A stretch of 64,000 nt of DNA from Pseudonocardia oceani (lineage in GTDB: Bacteria > Actinomycetota > Actinomycetes > Mycobacteriales > Pseudonocardiaceae), in NCBI RefSeq assembly GCF_019263585.2, contig NZ_JADQDF010000001.1:1798001-1862000 (forward strand), given 5' to 3'. How positions within the stretch are numbered: position 1 is the stretch's first letter; each line of letters begins with the position of its first letter. Position numbers and translations under genes: made by a program. Positions 33,684 to 42,580 of this stretch are shown piece after piece. The notes below the pieces were generated by a model. That model worked only from the letters and a program-made list of their open reading frames with translations, was not told where the DNA came from and did no database searches.

Positions 33684-35486
33684 ATGGACCCGCGCGATCT
33701 CGGACTCTCGGGCGCCGCACTCCCCGAACCGCCCTGGCTGGCCCGCGCCAACCGCGAGCGTGACGCCCGCGCGGCGGCCCTGCGCACCGGGCTCCGCGCC
33801 GACACCACCCGGGCCCCGGCGCGGCCCGTGCGCACCGCCCCGCCGGTGCGGTCCCCGCGAGCGGGCGGCCCGGCGGTCCGCCGGCCCGCCGCTGACGAGC
33901 CCTGGGCACCACCCGCCCCCCGCCGCTCCTCGGCCGCCCGCGGCCCGACCCGGCCCGCGGCCCCCCGGACGCCGGGCCCCGGTGCCGCCCGCCGCACGTC
34001 GCGCGCCCCGCGGCCGGAGAAGGCGCCCCCTGCGCCCGGCCGGTTCGCGCGCCGGCTGCGCACCGCGACCGTCGTCGCCTCGGTGCTCGTCCTGACGGTG
34101 ACCGGCACGGCGTGGGGCCTCTACCGCGACATCACCGCGGGCATCGTCACCACCGACGTCATCGTGGGCGGCAGCGACGGCGGCGACCAGAACGTCCTGC
34201 TCGTCGGCGTGGACAGCCGCACCGACGCGCAGGGCGACCCGCTGCCGCCGGAGATCCTGCGCGAGCTCAACAGCGGCGCCGACACCGGCGTCCTGAACTC
34301 CGACACGATCATGATGCTGCACCTGCCGGCCGACGGCGGGGCCGCGGCCGCGTTCTCCATCCCCCGCGACGCCTACGTCGACATCCCCGGCTACCGCCGC
34401 GACAAGATCAACGCGGCCTATCCCGCGGTGAAGGCGCTGACGGCCGAGCGGCTGGTGGGCGACGGCATCGGCTCCGCGGCGCAGGTCGAGGCGGAGGCCG
34501 CCCGCGCCGGGCGCAGCGCGCTGATCGGGGCCGTCGAGCGGCTCACCGGCCAGCAGATCGACCACTACGCCGAGCTCAACCTCGTCGGCTTCTACAACCT
34601 GACCCGCGCGATCGGCGGCGTCGACGTCTGCCTCGCCGCGCCCGTCGACGAGCCGCTGTCGGGCGCCCGCTTCGGCGCCGGCCCGCAGACGATCTCCGGC
34701 CGCGACGCGCTCGCGTTCGTCCGCCAGCGCCACGGCCTGCCCGACGGCGACCTCTCCCGCATCCGGCGCCAGCAGGTGTTCCTCGCCGCCGTCGCCGACA
34801 AGGTGCTGTCGGCGGGCACGCTCACCGACCCCGCCGCGCTGGGCGCGCTGATCGAGGTCGTGCAGCAGTCGGTCGTGCTCGACGAGGGCTGGGACCTGCT
34901 CGCCTTCGCCCAGCAGGCCTCCGACATCGCCGCCGGCAACCTCGAGTTCGTGACGATCCCGACCGCCGGCCAGGAGCGCAACGACCGCGGCGACGTGGTG
35001 CTCGTCGACCCCGACGTCGTCAGCGGGTTCGTCGAGGAGCGCATCGAGGCGCAGCGGGTCGCGGCCGAGGCCGCCGCCCAGGTCCGCGCCGCCGAGCCGC
35101 CGCCGCCGGTCACCGTGATCGCCTCGCGCTACATCGTCAACGTCCGCAACGGCTCCGAGGCCGGTGGCCTGGCCGGCGACGTCCGCGGCTACCTCACCGG
35201 GCTCGGGTTCACCGGCGGCACCGTCGACAACACCGACCCCGCCGCGACCAGCGTCGTGCGCTACTCGGGCGCCGACGGCGAGGCGGCGCGGTCGGTGGCC
35301 GACCAGCTCGGCGGGATCGACCTCGAGACCGACGGCACCGTCCCGCAGGGGCACCTGCTCGTGGTCCTGGGCGGCGACTTCGACCCGTCGGTGCTGCCGG
35401 CGCCCGCGCCGGTCGTCGACGCCTCCGCCCCGCCCCCTCCGGTACAGGCCCCGATCACCGCGGCCGGGGTGCCCTGCATCGACTGA
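33684..35486 (+). CDS. LytR-CpsA-Psr (LCP) family ligase
   Basis: Membrane-anchored phosphotransferase that attaches polysaccharide (arabinogalactan in mycobacteria) to peptidoglycan; positional equivalent of Rv3267. The 600-residue protein has a long Pro/Arg/Ala-rich cytoplasmic N-terminus (about 1-125), one membrane helix (about 130-147), the LCP domain with Asp/Arg motifs VLLVGVDSRTDA, LNSDTIMMLHL, SIPRDAYVDIPGYRRDKINAAY and ALAFVRQRHGLPDGDLSRIRRQQ, and a C-terminal LytR_C domain (about 480-575). Divergent from the GT2 gene. ATG 33684 is preceded by GGAGCGAGGTGGAGC. It ends 22 bases before a TIGR03089 gene. Confidence 0.93.
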   Translation: MDPRDLGLSGAALPEPPWLARANRERDARAAALRTGLRADTTRAPARPVRTAPPVRSPRAGGPAVRRPAADEPWAPPAPRRSSAARGPTRPAAPRTPGPGAARRTSRAPRPEKAPPAPGRFARRLRTATVVASVLVLTVTGTAWGLYRDITAGIVTTDVIVGGSDGGDQNVLLVGVDSRTDAQGDPLPPEILRELNSGADTGVLNSDTIMMLHLPADGGAAAAFSIPRDAYVDIPGYRRDKINAAYPAVKALTAERLVGDGIGSAAQVEAEAARAGRSALIGAVERLTGQQIDHYAELNLVGFYNLTRAIGGVDVCLAAPVDEPLSGARFGAGPQTISGRDALAFVRQRHGLPDGDLSRIRRQQVFLAAVADKVLSAGTLTDPAALGALIEVVQQSVVLDEGWDLLAFAQQASDIAAGNLEFVTIPTAGQERNDRGDVVLVDPDVVSGFVEERIEAQRVAAEAAAQVRAAEPPPPVTVIASRYIVNVRNGSEAGGLAGDVRGYLTGLGFTGGTVDNTDPAATSVVRYSGADGEAARSVADQLGGIDLETDGTVPQGHLLVVLGGDFDPSVLPAPAPVVDASAPPPPVQAPITAAGVPCID

Positions 35487-35508
35487 CGCGACCCGGGAGA
35501 CTGGCGCG

Positions 35509-36216
35509 GTGTCCCTCACCGATGCCCTCCTGGACCGCTCCTCGGCCCGCCCCCTGATCACCTTCTACGACGACGCCACCGGCGAGCGGATCGAGCTCTC
35601 CGGCGTGACCACGGCGAACTGGGCCGCGAAGACGGCCAACCTGCTGCGCGACGAGTGCGACGTCGAACCGGGCTCGACGGTCGCGGTGCTGCTGCCCGCG
35701 CACTGGCAGACGGCCGCCGCCCTGCTCGGGGCGTGGTGGTGCGGGGCGGAGGTGGTCGGCGACCCGGTGGGCGCCGACGTCGTCCTGTGCGACGGCGACC
35801 GGATCGACCTCGCCCTGTCGGCCGCGCCGCCGCTGGGGGTCGTGGCGCTCTCGCTCGACGCCTTCGGCAAGGGCCTCACCGGCCTGCCCGACGGGGTCGT
35901 CGACTACGCCACCGAGGTGCGCCTGCACGGCGACGAGTTCGTGCCGTGGGAGCCGGTGCCCGCCACCGCGCCCGCGCTGGACGGGGCATCGGTGGAGCGG
36001 GTGCTCGCCGCCGCCCGCGACCGGGCGGCGGCGCTGGGGCTCTCGGCGTCGGACCGGGCGCTCTCGACGCTGGAGTGGTCGTCCGACGGCCTCACCGACG
36101 GCCTGCTCGCCGTGCTGGCCGCGGGGGCGTCGCTCGTGCAGTGCCGCCACGCCGACCCCGCGGCACTGGAGCGGCGGGCGCAGGCCGAGCGCACCACCGT
36201 CCGGCTGGGCTCCTGA
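35509..36216 (+). CDS. TIGR03089 family protein (truncated acyl-CoA synthetase-like)
   Basis: A 235-residue protein matching the Rv3268-type TIGR03089 family, which resembles only the N-terminal part of AMP-forming acyl-CoA ligases. The start SLTDALLDRSSARPLITFYD and TVAVLLPAHWQTAAALLGAWWCGAEVV are characteristic, while the P-loop, TGD motif and C-terminal lid are absent. It is therefore not a competent ligase by itself, and its function is unknown. GTG 35509 follows the LCP stop closely, as in mycobacteria, so a conserved pair. It converges with the FadE25-like gene 21 bases away. Confidence 0.88.
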   Translation: MSLTDALLDRSSARPLITFYDDATGERIELSGVTTANWAAKTANLLRDECDVEPGSTVAVLLPAHWQTAAALLGAWWCGAEVVGDPVGADVVLCDGDRIDLALSAAPPLGVVALSLDAFGKGLTGLPDGVVDYATEVRLHGDEFVPWEPVPATAPALDGASVERVLAAARDRAAALGLSASDRALSTLEWSSDGLTDGLLAVLAAGASLVQCRHADPAALERRAQAERTTVRLGS

Positions 36217-36237
36217 CCCCCGGGCGCCGATCCCCGG

Positions 36238-37392
36238 TCAGCGCAGCAGCGACCGGGCCATCACCAGGCGCTGCACCTGGTTGGTGCCCTCGTAGATCTG
36301 CGTGATCTTGGCGTCGCGCATCATGCGCTCCACCGGGAAGTCCTTGGTGTAGCCGGCACCGCCGAGCAGCTGCACGGCGTCGGTGGTGACCGACATGGCG
36401 ACGTCGGAGGCCAGGCACTTCGCGGCGCTGGAGATGAAGCCCAGGTTCGCCTCGCCGCGCTCGGCGCGCGAGGTGGCGACGTAGACGAGCTGGCGGGCGG
36501 ACTCCACCTTCATCGCCATGTCGGCGATCATGAACTGGAGGCCCTGGAACTCGGCGAGGTGCTTGCCGAACTGCTTGCGCTCCTTGACGTAGGAGATCGC
36601 CACGTCCAGCGCGCCCTGCGCGATGCCGACGGCCTGCGCGCCGATCGTGGGGCGCGTGTGGTCGAGGGTCTTGAGCGCGGTCTTGAAGCCGGTGCCCTCG
36701 GCGCCGATGATCCGGTCGGCCGGGATCGTGCAGTTCTGGAAGTAGATCTCGCGGGTCGGCGAGCCGTTGATGCCGAGCTTGCGCTCCTTGGGGCCGACCT
36801 CGAAGCCCGGGTCGTCCTTGTGCACGACGAACGCGGAGATGCCGTTGGCCTTCTTCTCCGGGTCGGTGACGGCCATGACCGTGTACCAGGTGGAGACGCC
36901 GGCGTTGGTGATCCAGCACTTGGTGCCGTTGAGCACCCAGCTGTCGCCGTCGCGCACGGCGCGGGTCTTCATCGACGCGGCGTCGGAGCCGGCCTCCCGC
37001 TCGGACAGCGCATAGCTGATCATCGCCTCGCCGGACGCGATCGACGGGAAGACCTGCTGCTTGAGCTCGTCGGAGGCCGACAGCAGGATCGGGGTGAGGC
37101 CCAGGCCGTTGACGCCGGGGATGAGCGACGAGGACGCGCACACCCGCGCGACCTCCTCGATGACGATGCAGCCCGCGAGCTCGTCGGCACCCTCGCCGCC
37201 GAACTGCTCGGGGATCGTGATCGCGTGGAAGCCCGCCTTGGTCAGGGCCTCCTGCGCCTCGATCGGGTAGCGGCCCTGCTCGTCGACCTCCGCGGCGTAC
37301 GGGGCGATCTCCTTCTCGGCCAGCGTGCGCACGGCATCGCGAAGGGCCTCGTGCTCGTCGCTGAGCCGGTAGCTGTCGAAGTCGGAGTTCAT
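36238..37392 (-). CDS. Acyl-CoA dehydrogenase (FadE25-like)
   Basis: A 384-residue FAD enzyme that introduces an alpha,beta double bond in acyl-CoA. Signatures: YALSEREAGSDAASMKTRA and CWITNAGVSTWYTVMAVTD (flavin region), HTRPTIGAQAVGIAQGALD, and the C-terminal QLLGGAGYTKDFPVERMMRD followed by KITQIYEGTNQVQR with the catalytic Glu in YEGTN. It is close to FadE25 (Rv3274c), located beside purE in mycobacteria as here. ATG 37392 was chosen over 37452, which would run across the regulator start. A TetR gene is divergent, 58 bases away. Confidence 0.95.
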   Translation of the reverse strand: MNSDFDSYRLSDEHEALRDAVRTLAEKEIAPYAAEVDEQGRYPIEAQEALTKAGFHAITIPEQFGGEGADELAGCIVIEEVARVCASSSLIPGVNGLGLTPILLSASDELKQQVFPSIASGEAMISYALSEREAGSDAASMKTRAVRDGDSWVLNGTKCWITNAGVSTWYTVMAVTDPEKKANGISAFVVHKDDPGFEVGPKERKLGINGSPTREIYFQNCTIPADRIIGAEGTGFKTALKTLDHTRPTIGAQAVGIAQGALDVAISYVKERKQFGKHLAEFQGLQFMIADMAMKVESARQLVYVATSRAERGEANLGFISSAAKCLASDVAMSVTTDAVQLLGGAGYTKDFPVERMMRDAKITQIYEGTNQVQRLVMARSLLR

Positions 37393-37450
37393 GCGGCGAT
37401 CGTAACGGCACTGCGTGCCATCGGGCAAGCTCGCTGTTACCCTGCGTGCC
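37393..37450. promoter_or_regulatory. Divergent promoter/operator between fadE-like and TetR genes
   Basis: The 58-base gap contains GTAAC (37402-37406) and the inverted GTTAC (37436-37440), plus a direct repeat TGCGTGCCAT at 37412-37421 and 37443-37452, the second reaching into the TetR start codon. This arrangement fits autoregulation and control of the dehydrogenase by the TetR protein. Confidence 0.5.
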
Positions 37451-38125
37451 ATGACGGGCGCGACACGGCGGGGCCGGTCCGCCGAGGGGCGGGCGGAGGT
37501 CCGGCGCGACCTCGTCGCCGCCGCGGTCGCGCTGTTCCGCGACCGGGGCTACGAGGACACGACCGTCGACGACATCGCGGCGGCCGCGGGCGTCGGGCGC
37601 CGCACGTTCTTCCGCTACTTCCGCAGCAAGGAGGACGCGATCTCGCCCGACCACGAGACCGCCCTCGGGCGCATCGCGGAGGTCTTCGCGACCGCGCACC
37701 CCGACGAGCCCGTCACGAGCGTGGTGCTGCGCGCGGGCGAGACCGTGTTCGACCTCTACACCGACGACCCACCGCTCTCGGTCGCCCGCTTCCGGCTCAC
37801 CCACGAGGTGCCCGCGCTGCGCGACCGCGAGTCGGCCAGCGTCGACCACTACCGCCGCCTGTTCACCCGCAACCTGCGCCGTCGCTTCGCCGGGGAGCCC
37901 GACGGCGACCTGCGCGCCGCCGTCACCGGGGCCGCGGTGGTCGCGGCCCACAACCTCGCGCTGCGCGCCTGGCTGCACGACGGCGCCCCGCCCGCGCGGC
38001 TGCACGAGTACCGCGACCGCTTCCGCCGCGTCGCCGGGATGCTCCCCGCCGACGACGGGCTGCGCGGCGTCGCCGAGCGCCTGGAGATCGCGGTCGGGCG
38101 GCTGGAGCGCGGCGCCGCCTCCTGA
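37451..38125 (+). CDS. TetR-family transcriptional regulator
   Basis: A 224-residue regulator with an N-terminal helix-turn-helix: LVAAAVALFRDRGYEDTTVD then IAAAAGVGRRTFFRYFRSKE. The C-terminal ligand domain is Arg/Leu-rich (RRLFTRNLRRRFAGEPDG) and likely all-helical. Divergent from the FadE25-like gene with a short shared promoter, so fatty-acyl metabolism control is probable (inference). ATG 37451 was selected; the frame upstream (37415) would cross the operator. An insertion sequence begins 22 bases downstream of its stop without damaging it. Confidence 0.9.
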   Translation: MTGATRRGRSAEGRAEVRRDLVAAAVALFRDRGYEDTTVDDIAAAAGVGRRTFFRYFRSKEDAISPDHETALGRIAEVFATAHPDEPVTSVVLRAGETVFDLYTDDPPLSVARFRLTHEVPALRDRESASVDHYRRLFTRNLRRRFAGEPDGDLRAAVTGAAVVAAHNLALRAWLHDGAPPARLHEYRDRFRRVAGMLPADDGLRGVAERLEIAVGRLERGAAS

Positions 38126-38147
38126 CCCCCTGACCCCCTGACCCGTC

Positions 38148-38181
38148 GGTAGCGTCCGGCAGCTGAACTTTCGGGATCTTG
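38148..38181 (+). repeat. Left terminal inverted repeat of the IS
   Basis: Begins GGTAGCGTCCGGCAGC and ends GGGATCTTG; matched by the right end with small gaps. Confidence 0.85.
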
Positions 38182-38218
38182 CGGTGGAGGGTGGTGCCCT
38201 TCGTCGTGAGGAACTGCC

Positions 38219-39571
38219 ATGGCTGTGGCTAGTGTCGTGCTCAGTGCTGAGCTGCCGGAGCTCGATGGATCTCTGAGGTGGTCTCAGCTCGAGGCATGGG
38301 CGGTGGCGATGCGTGACGAGGTGCCCGCCGTGGTCCTGGCTGCCGCTCTGGAGCAGGCGCAGGACCGGTTGATCGACCGGGTCTGCGGGCCTCGTTGGCT
38401 CCCGGTGCGTGACCTTCCGGCGCCGTTCGCGTGCCCGGGGTGCGGGGTGATGCAGGACTTCGCGCGCAAGGGCAGACGATCACGCCCACGACGGATCGAT
38501 ATCGCGGTCGGAGTCGTGCGCCTGCATTTGGCGAACGTGGGCTGTCGGGCCTGCGGCCGGGTCTTCGCACCGTTGCTGCTGATGCTGGACCTGTCCGGCC
38601 GCCGCCGCACCGACCGGCTCGCGGTGGACCTGGCCGAGCTGGCCAGCCAGATGTCCTTCGCCCGCGCCGCGCAGGTCGCCCGATCGTTCGGAGCGCCGGC
38701 CTCGACCGGACGCGCTCATCACGCAGTGGCCGACGTGGCACCGCTACTGGACGGGATCGGTGCGGCCGAGCTGATCGACAGCGGGGCCTCAGCCGCGGTG
38801 GTCATCCTGGACGGCACCGGGATGCGCGCCGGGCCGCGGCGGTTGGGGATCGCCTGCAACATCGCGCTGGGGCTGACCGCGCGCAGCGGGCCCCGGCGAC
38901 GCCGTCGCGCCCACACCGTCCTGCTCGGTGTCACCATCGATCAGCCCTGGGCGGCGATGGGTGAGCAGCTGGCCGCGCTGGACGCCCCGGTCATCGTCGT
39001 GGTCGACGGGGAGCCGGCGATCACGCGGCTGGCCGAGACCACCTGGCCCGACACCCCTATCCAGCGCTGCTGGTGGCACCTGCCCCGAGCGCTGCGGTGG
39101 GCGCTCTACGCCGACAAGGCCCCGCATCCCTGGGCGAACGCCAAGCGGGCCGAGCTGGCCGAGTTGCTGCGCCGCACCGCCCGCGAGCACCGCACCCACA
39201 GCCAAGCCCTGCACTCCTACGACACGTTCAGCGCCTCGATCACCGGCGCGCACCACCACGCGGCGACCGAGTTGCTCCTGGGCGCCCGCGACCAGGTCTT
39301 CACCTGTCTGTTGCCCGAGGTCCGAAGGGACCTCGCCTGGCTCGGCGGCCCCGAGCTGGGCAGCGGTGTGCTGGAACGGGTCATGCGCGAACTCAACGCC
39401 CGCACCGACATCGGCGGAAGCCGATGGTCGATCAACGGGCTACGCGACCTCGTCACCGTCCAACTCGCACGGATGACAGACCACCCGGCCTGGCGGACAC
39501 TGCGGCAGAACACCCATCCGTTCAGCACCATCAGCTACAAGATCAGCACACCGAAGTTCAACGCTTGCTGA
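38219..39571 (+). CDS. Transposase (zinc-ribbon plus DDE type)
   Basis: A 450-residue transposase filling the insertion sequence. N-terminal zinc ribbon: FACPGCGVMQDFARKG and NVGCRACGRVFAPLLL. A helix-turn-helix region follows (ELASQMSFARAAQVARSFG). The DDE core candidates are Asp in AVVILDGTGMRAGPRR, Asp in VIVVVDGEPAITRL with the conserved RCWWHLPRALRW, and a Glu near residue 400 (GSGVLERVMRELNART). The mutator-like W-H motif is reminiscent of IS256/ISH6-type enzymes; exact family not assigned. Base use is somewhat less GC-extreme than neighbours. The stop codon lies inside the right terminal repeat. Confidence 0.9.
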   Translation: MAVASVVLSAELPELDGSLRWSQLEAWAVAMRDEVPAVVLAAALEQAQDRLIDRVCGPRWLPVRDLPAPFACPGCGVMQDFARKGRRSRPRRIDIAVGVVRLHLANVGCRACGRVFAPLLLMLDLSGRRRTDRLAVDLAELASQMSFARAAQVARSFGAPASTGRAHHAVADVAPLLDGIGAAELIDSGASAAVVILDGTGMRAGPRRLGIACNIALGLTARSGPRRRRRAHTVLLGVTIDQPWAAMGEQLAALDAPVIVVVDGEPAITRLAETTWPDTPIQRCWWHLPRALRWALYADKAPHPWANAKRAELAELLRRTAREHRTHSQALHSYDTFSASITGAHHHAATELLLGARDQVFTCLLPEVRRDLAWLGGPELGSGVLERVMRELNARTDIGGSRWSINGLRDLVTVQLARMTDHPAWRTLRQNTHPFSTISYKISTPKFNAC

Positions 39572-39578
39572 CGCTACC
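39538..39578 (-). repeat. Right terminal inverted repeat of the IS
   Basis: Read inward it begins GGTAGCGTCAGCAAGCG, then TTGAACTTCGG, then GATCTTG. It contains the transposase stop codon and abuts the right copy of GACCCGTC. Confidence 0.85.
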
Positions 39579-39609
39579 GACCCGTCAGCAGGCCTGGACC
39601 CGCCGGGCG

Positions 39610-40323
39610 TCAGCAGGGCGGGGTGAACGGCAGGTCCGGCACGTGCCGGGCCCACTCCGCGGGCGTGATCGGGACGCCCACCGCGCCGCAGATCGTCCGG
39701 GCCGCCTCGGCGGGGTCGGTGAACCAGACCCGCACCGTGCGGTCGGCCGCGCCGCCGAGCAGGCGGGTGCCGTCGGGCGTCCAGGCGACGGAGAGATCGG
39801 CCGCGGGCACGGCGGGGGCGAACAGCTCCTCGAACTGGTCGACGACGAGCACCGTGCGCACGGCGGGGTCGAGCTCGTCGCGCACCGCCGCGAGCACCTC
39901 CAGCGGGTGCCCGCCGGGCGTCCGCACCAGCGCGGTCGTTCCGGGACGCCCGCAGCGCGGCAACCACCCCGGCCCGCAGCACCGACGACTTCCCCGACCC
40001 CGAGGCGCCGACGACGACCAGGGGGCCGGTCGCGGCGTCGAGGCCGTCGAGCACCGCGGCGGTGAGGGCGGTGCGCCCGTGGAAGCGCTCGGCGTCGCCG
40101 GGCTCGAAGGGCGCGAGGCCGGGGTAGGGCGGCTGGTCCGGGGCCACCCGCCTCCCGCCGTGGCGCAACCGGATCAGCGCCTCGCGCCAGGCGTCGAGGT
40201 CGGTCACGCCGCAGGCGGTGAGCACCAGCTCGTCAGCCCGGCCCGTTCGCGCGTGAGCGTCTGCTCCCGGCCGAGGTCGGCCGGGGACCGGATGCGCGCC
40301 GGGTCCGGCGTCAGGTCGGACAT
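39610..40323 (-). pseudogene. Decayed nSTAND1-WD40 protein gene
   Basis: Three out-of-frame pieces resemble one large protein type. First (from ATG 40323): MSDLTPDPARIRSPADLGRE, typical of the start of XRE-nSTAND-WD40 proteins. Second (about 40230-39955): LIRLRHGG, PPYPGLAPFEPGDAERFHGR and the Walker A GASGSGKSSVLRAG. Third (39955-39610): VLVVDQFEELFAP, directly joined to a last WD40 blade WTPDGTRLLGGAADRTVRVW and the terminal PITPAEWARHVPDLPFTPPC. Hundreds of residues of NTPase and propeller are missing between. At least two frameshifts and two internal deletions make it nonfunctional. It lies beside the insertion sequence. Confidence 0.8.
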
Positions 40324-40808
40324 GGCTCCCCCGCACGTCCAGGTGAGGGGTTCGTCGCGGGCGTCCCCGGCGTCACAGATAGTTGCGCGCCCACACACTT
40401 CGTGAGGACCGGGGAACGGGCCCGGACGTGCGTGATCCCCGGGCCGCACCGTGTGGTGCGCACGCCGAGCTGGACGGGCTCGGGCCCGGGGATCACGGGT
40501 GACTGCCTGGGAGTCGCCGGCACCTACCGGCATTCCACGCGGTCGGAACTACGTCCACAGGTGCTAGCGGACAGCCACCTCACGAGTCCGGTTGCTACTC
40601 AACGCTGGACCACCTCCTCTCACGTGTGACACCACCCTACGACCGGACGGGCGGGGTGCGCCACGTCTAATTCCGGGAGGGTTGCGCGAGCGGGGAGGGG
40701 ATGAGGGAGGGGCCCGCCGACCCCCGACGAACCGACGGACCCCGTCTCCCCCTGCACACGGTCTTCGTACGGGCTCGCCGGGCGGTTGGGGGTCCGATCG
40801 GGTGGTGC
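40324..40808. other. 485-base stretch without genes, contains a large inverted repeat
   Basis: No reading frame here looks coding. The stretch contains the inverted repeat at 40431-40497. Its right half includes runs such as GGGGAGGGGATGAGGGAGGGG (40695-40715) of no recognised function. It probably holds the promoter of the decayed gene and the 3' region of purE. Confidence 0.5.
40431..40497. repeat. 15-bp inverted repeat, diverged member of the GATC-bounded family (copy C)
   Basis: Arms CGTGATCCCCGGGCC (40431-40445) and GGCCCGGGGATCACG (40483-40497) are perfectly complementary. Two smaller hairpins lie between them (GCACC/GGTGC and GAGC/GCTC). Length and end words match the other GTGATC...GATCAC elements. 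It could form a strong cruciform or RNA structure downstream of purE. Confidence 0.7.
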
Positions 40809-41312
40809 TCAGGCGCCGGCGGCGCGCTCGCGCAGCGCGGCGTCCTTGCTGAGGACGAGGTCGTGCAGGTCGGCCTGGAACGCCGTCATCCGCTCCCGCA
40901 GCGCCGCGTCGGAGGCGGCGAGGACGCGGACGGCGAGCAGACCGGCGTTGCGGGCGCCGCCGACCGACACCGTGGCGACCGGGACGCCCGCGGGCATCTG
41001 CACGATCGACAGCAGCGAGTCCAGCCCGTCGAGGTGCGCGAGCGGCACGGGCACGCCGATCACCGGCAGCGGCGTGGCCGAGGCGACCATCCCCGGCAGG
41101 TGCGCGGCCCCGCCCGCCCCGGCGACGATCACGCGCAGGCCGCGGCCGGCGGCGTCGCGGGCGTAGTCGAGCATCCGCTGCGGGGTGCGGTGCGCGGAGT
41201 ACACGCCCACCTCCCACGGCACGTCGAACTCGTCCAGCGCCGTGGTGGTCGCCTCCATGACGCGCCAGTCCGAGTCACTGCCCATGATCACGCCGACGAC
41301 GGGCTCAGGCAT
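40809..41312 (-). CDS. purE: N5-carboxyaminoimidazole ribonucleotide mutase PurE
   Basis: Converts N5-CAIR to CAIR in de novo purine synthesis. The 167-residue class I PurE has [15 protein letters not shown] at the N-terminus, the active-site [12 protein letters not shown], and [15 protein letters not shown], then [19 protein letters not shown]. It lies after purK with an 8-base overlap, so both proteins are made from one message. The same pair follows fadE25 in mycobacteria. Confidence 0.97.
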   Translation of the reverse strand: MPEPVVGVIMGSDSDWRVMEATTTALDEFDVPWEVGVYSAHRTPQRMLDYARDAAGRGLRVIVAGAGGAAHLPGMVASATPLPVIGVPVPLAHLDGLDSLLSIVQMPAGVPVATVSVGGARNAGLLAVRVLAASDAALRERMTAFQADLHDLVLSKDAALRERAAGA

Positions 41313-42516
41313 TCGTGGTCTCCTTCTCCGCTTCGGCGCCGTGGATGGACCAGCCGTCGGCCCACTCCGCGGTGGAGAGCCAGTGGGCCGCGAGGGCGGC
41401 GCGGGCGCGGACGGCGGCCATGTCGTCGCCGAGGACCGTGACGTGCCCGACCTTGCGCGCCGGGCGCTCGGCCTTGGCGTAGAGGTGCACCTTGACGTCG
41501 GGGAACCGCGCGAACAGGTGGTGCACCCGCTCGTCGACCGACATGGCGACCGGCCCGTCGGCGCCCAGCACGTTGGCCATGACGACCGCGGGGGCGGTGG
41601 GGGTGGTGGCGCCGAGGGGGTAGTCGAGGACCGCGCGCAGGTGCTGCTCGAACTGCGAGGTGCGCGCGCCCTCGATCGTCCAGTGCCCCGAGTTGTGCGG
41701 GCGCATGGCGAGCTCGTTGACGAGCAGGATCCCGTCGGTCCGCTCGAACAGCTCGACGGCCAGCAGCCCGGTGACGCCGAGCGCGTCGGCCAGCCGCAGG
41801 GCGAGCCGCTGCGCGCCCGCGGCGACCTCCTCGTCGAGTCCGGGGGCGGGCGCGAGGACCTGCACGCACTGCCCGGCCTCCTGCACCGTCTCGACGACCG
41901 GCCACGCCGCCGCCTGGCCGTACGGCGAGCGCGCGACCAGCGCGGCGAGCTCCCGGCGCAGCGGCACGGCCTGCTCGACCATCAGCGGCGTCCCGGCCGC
42001 CAGCAGCTCCTCGACCAGCGCGGGGTCGGCGGCGTCGAGCATCCAGACCCCGCGCCCGTCGTAACCGCCGCGGACGGCCTTGAGCACGACCGGCCAGCCG
42101 TGCTCGGCGCCGAACGCCTCGACGTCGGCCGGGGAGCCGACGGTCGCGAACGGCGGCACCGCGGCCCCCAGCTCCGAGAGCCGGCGGCGCATCACGAGCT
42201 TGTCCTGGGCGAACAGCAGGGCGTCGGGCCCGGGGTGGACGGTGACGCCGTCGGCGACGAGCGCGCGCAGGACGTCCTGCGGCACCTGCTCGTGGTCGAA
42301 CGTGACGGCGGCGCAGCCCGTGGCGAACGCGCGGACCGCGGCGAGGTCGTCGGCGGCCCCCGCCCGGACGTCGGCGCACACCTGCGCGGCGGGCTCACCG
42401 GTGCCGGCGGCGAGCACCCGCAGCGACTGCCCCAGCGCGATCGCGGCCTGGTGGGTCATGCGGGCGAGCTGTCCGGCACCGATCATGCCGACGACGGGGA
42501 GCGAGGACGGGTTCAC
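41305..42516 (-). CDS. purK: N5-carboxyaminoimidazole ribonucleotide synthase PurK
   Basis: ATP-grasp enzyme that carboxylates AIR with bicarbonate, supplying PurE. The 403-residue protein begins [20 protein letters not shown], has [20 protein letters not shown] and [17 protein letters not shown] in the ATP-grasp domain, and [20 protein letters not shown] with metal-binding residues near residue 275. Start at 42516. The 64-base region upstream is shared with the divergent GtrA gene and should hold both promoters. Confidence 0.97.
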   Translation of the reverse strand: MNPSSLPVVGMIGAGQLARMTHQAAIALGQSLRVLAAGTGEPAAQVCADVRAGAADDLAAVRAFATGCAAVTFDHEQVPQDVLRALVADGVTVHPGPDALLFAQDKLVMRRRLSELGAAVPPFATVGSPADVEAFGAEHGWPVVLKAVRGGYDGRGVWMLDAADPALVEELLAAGTPLMVEQAVPLRRELAALVARSPYGQAAAWPVVETVQEAGQCVQVLAPAPGLDEEVAAGAQRLALRLADALGVTGLLAVELFERTDGILLVNELAMRPHNSGHWTIEGARTSQFEQHLRAVLDYPLGATTPTAPAVVMANVLGADGPVAMSVDERVHHLFARFPDVKVHLYAKAERPARKVGHVTVLGDDMAAVRARAALAAHWLSTAEWADGWSIHGAEAEKETTNA

Positions 42517-42580
42517 GGTGCCGGGAGCCTACGCGAGCGCCGCCGTCGGCCCCGGGACGGCATCTGGAAGGATCGGCCGG

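Larger units (their letters stand above)
38148..39578 (+). mobile_element. Complete 1431-bp insertion sequence
   Basis: The element has imperfect terminal inverted repeats: the left end (38148-38181) begins GGTAGCGTCCGGCAGCTGAA, and the right end (39538-39578, read inward) begins GGTAGCGTCAGCAAGCGTTG; both continue through TGAACTT, CGG and GATCTTG. An 8-bp target duplication GACCCGTC flanks it at 38140-38147 and 39579-39586. Joined without the element, the flanks read through as one short CTGACCCC-rich intergenic sequence. Intact ends, intact duplication and an intact transposase suggest recent insertion. The GG ends and 8-bp duplication are shared by several families (ISL3, IS256, ISH6), so no family is assigned. 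Confidence 0.9.

Noticed and set aside
38431..38964. Alternative open frames inside the insertion sequence
   Set aside because: They overlap the transposase in other frames and show no domain motifs.
40600..40808. A possible small RNA near purE
   Set aside because: C/G-rich runs are present, but no clear terminator, promoter or known RNA family signature could be recognised.
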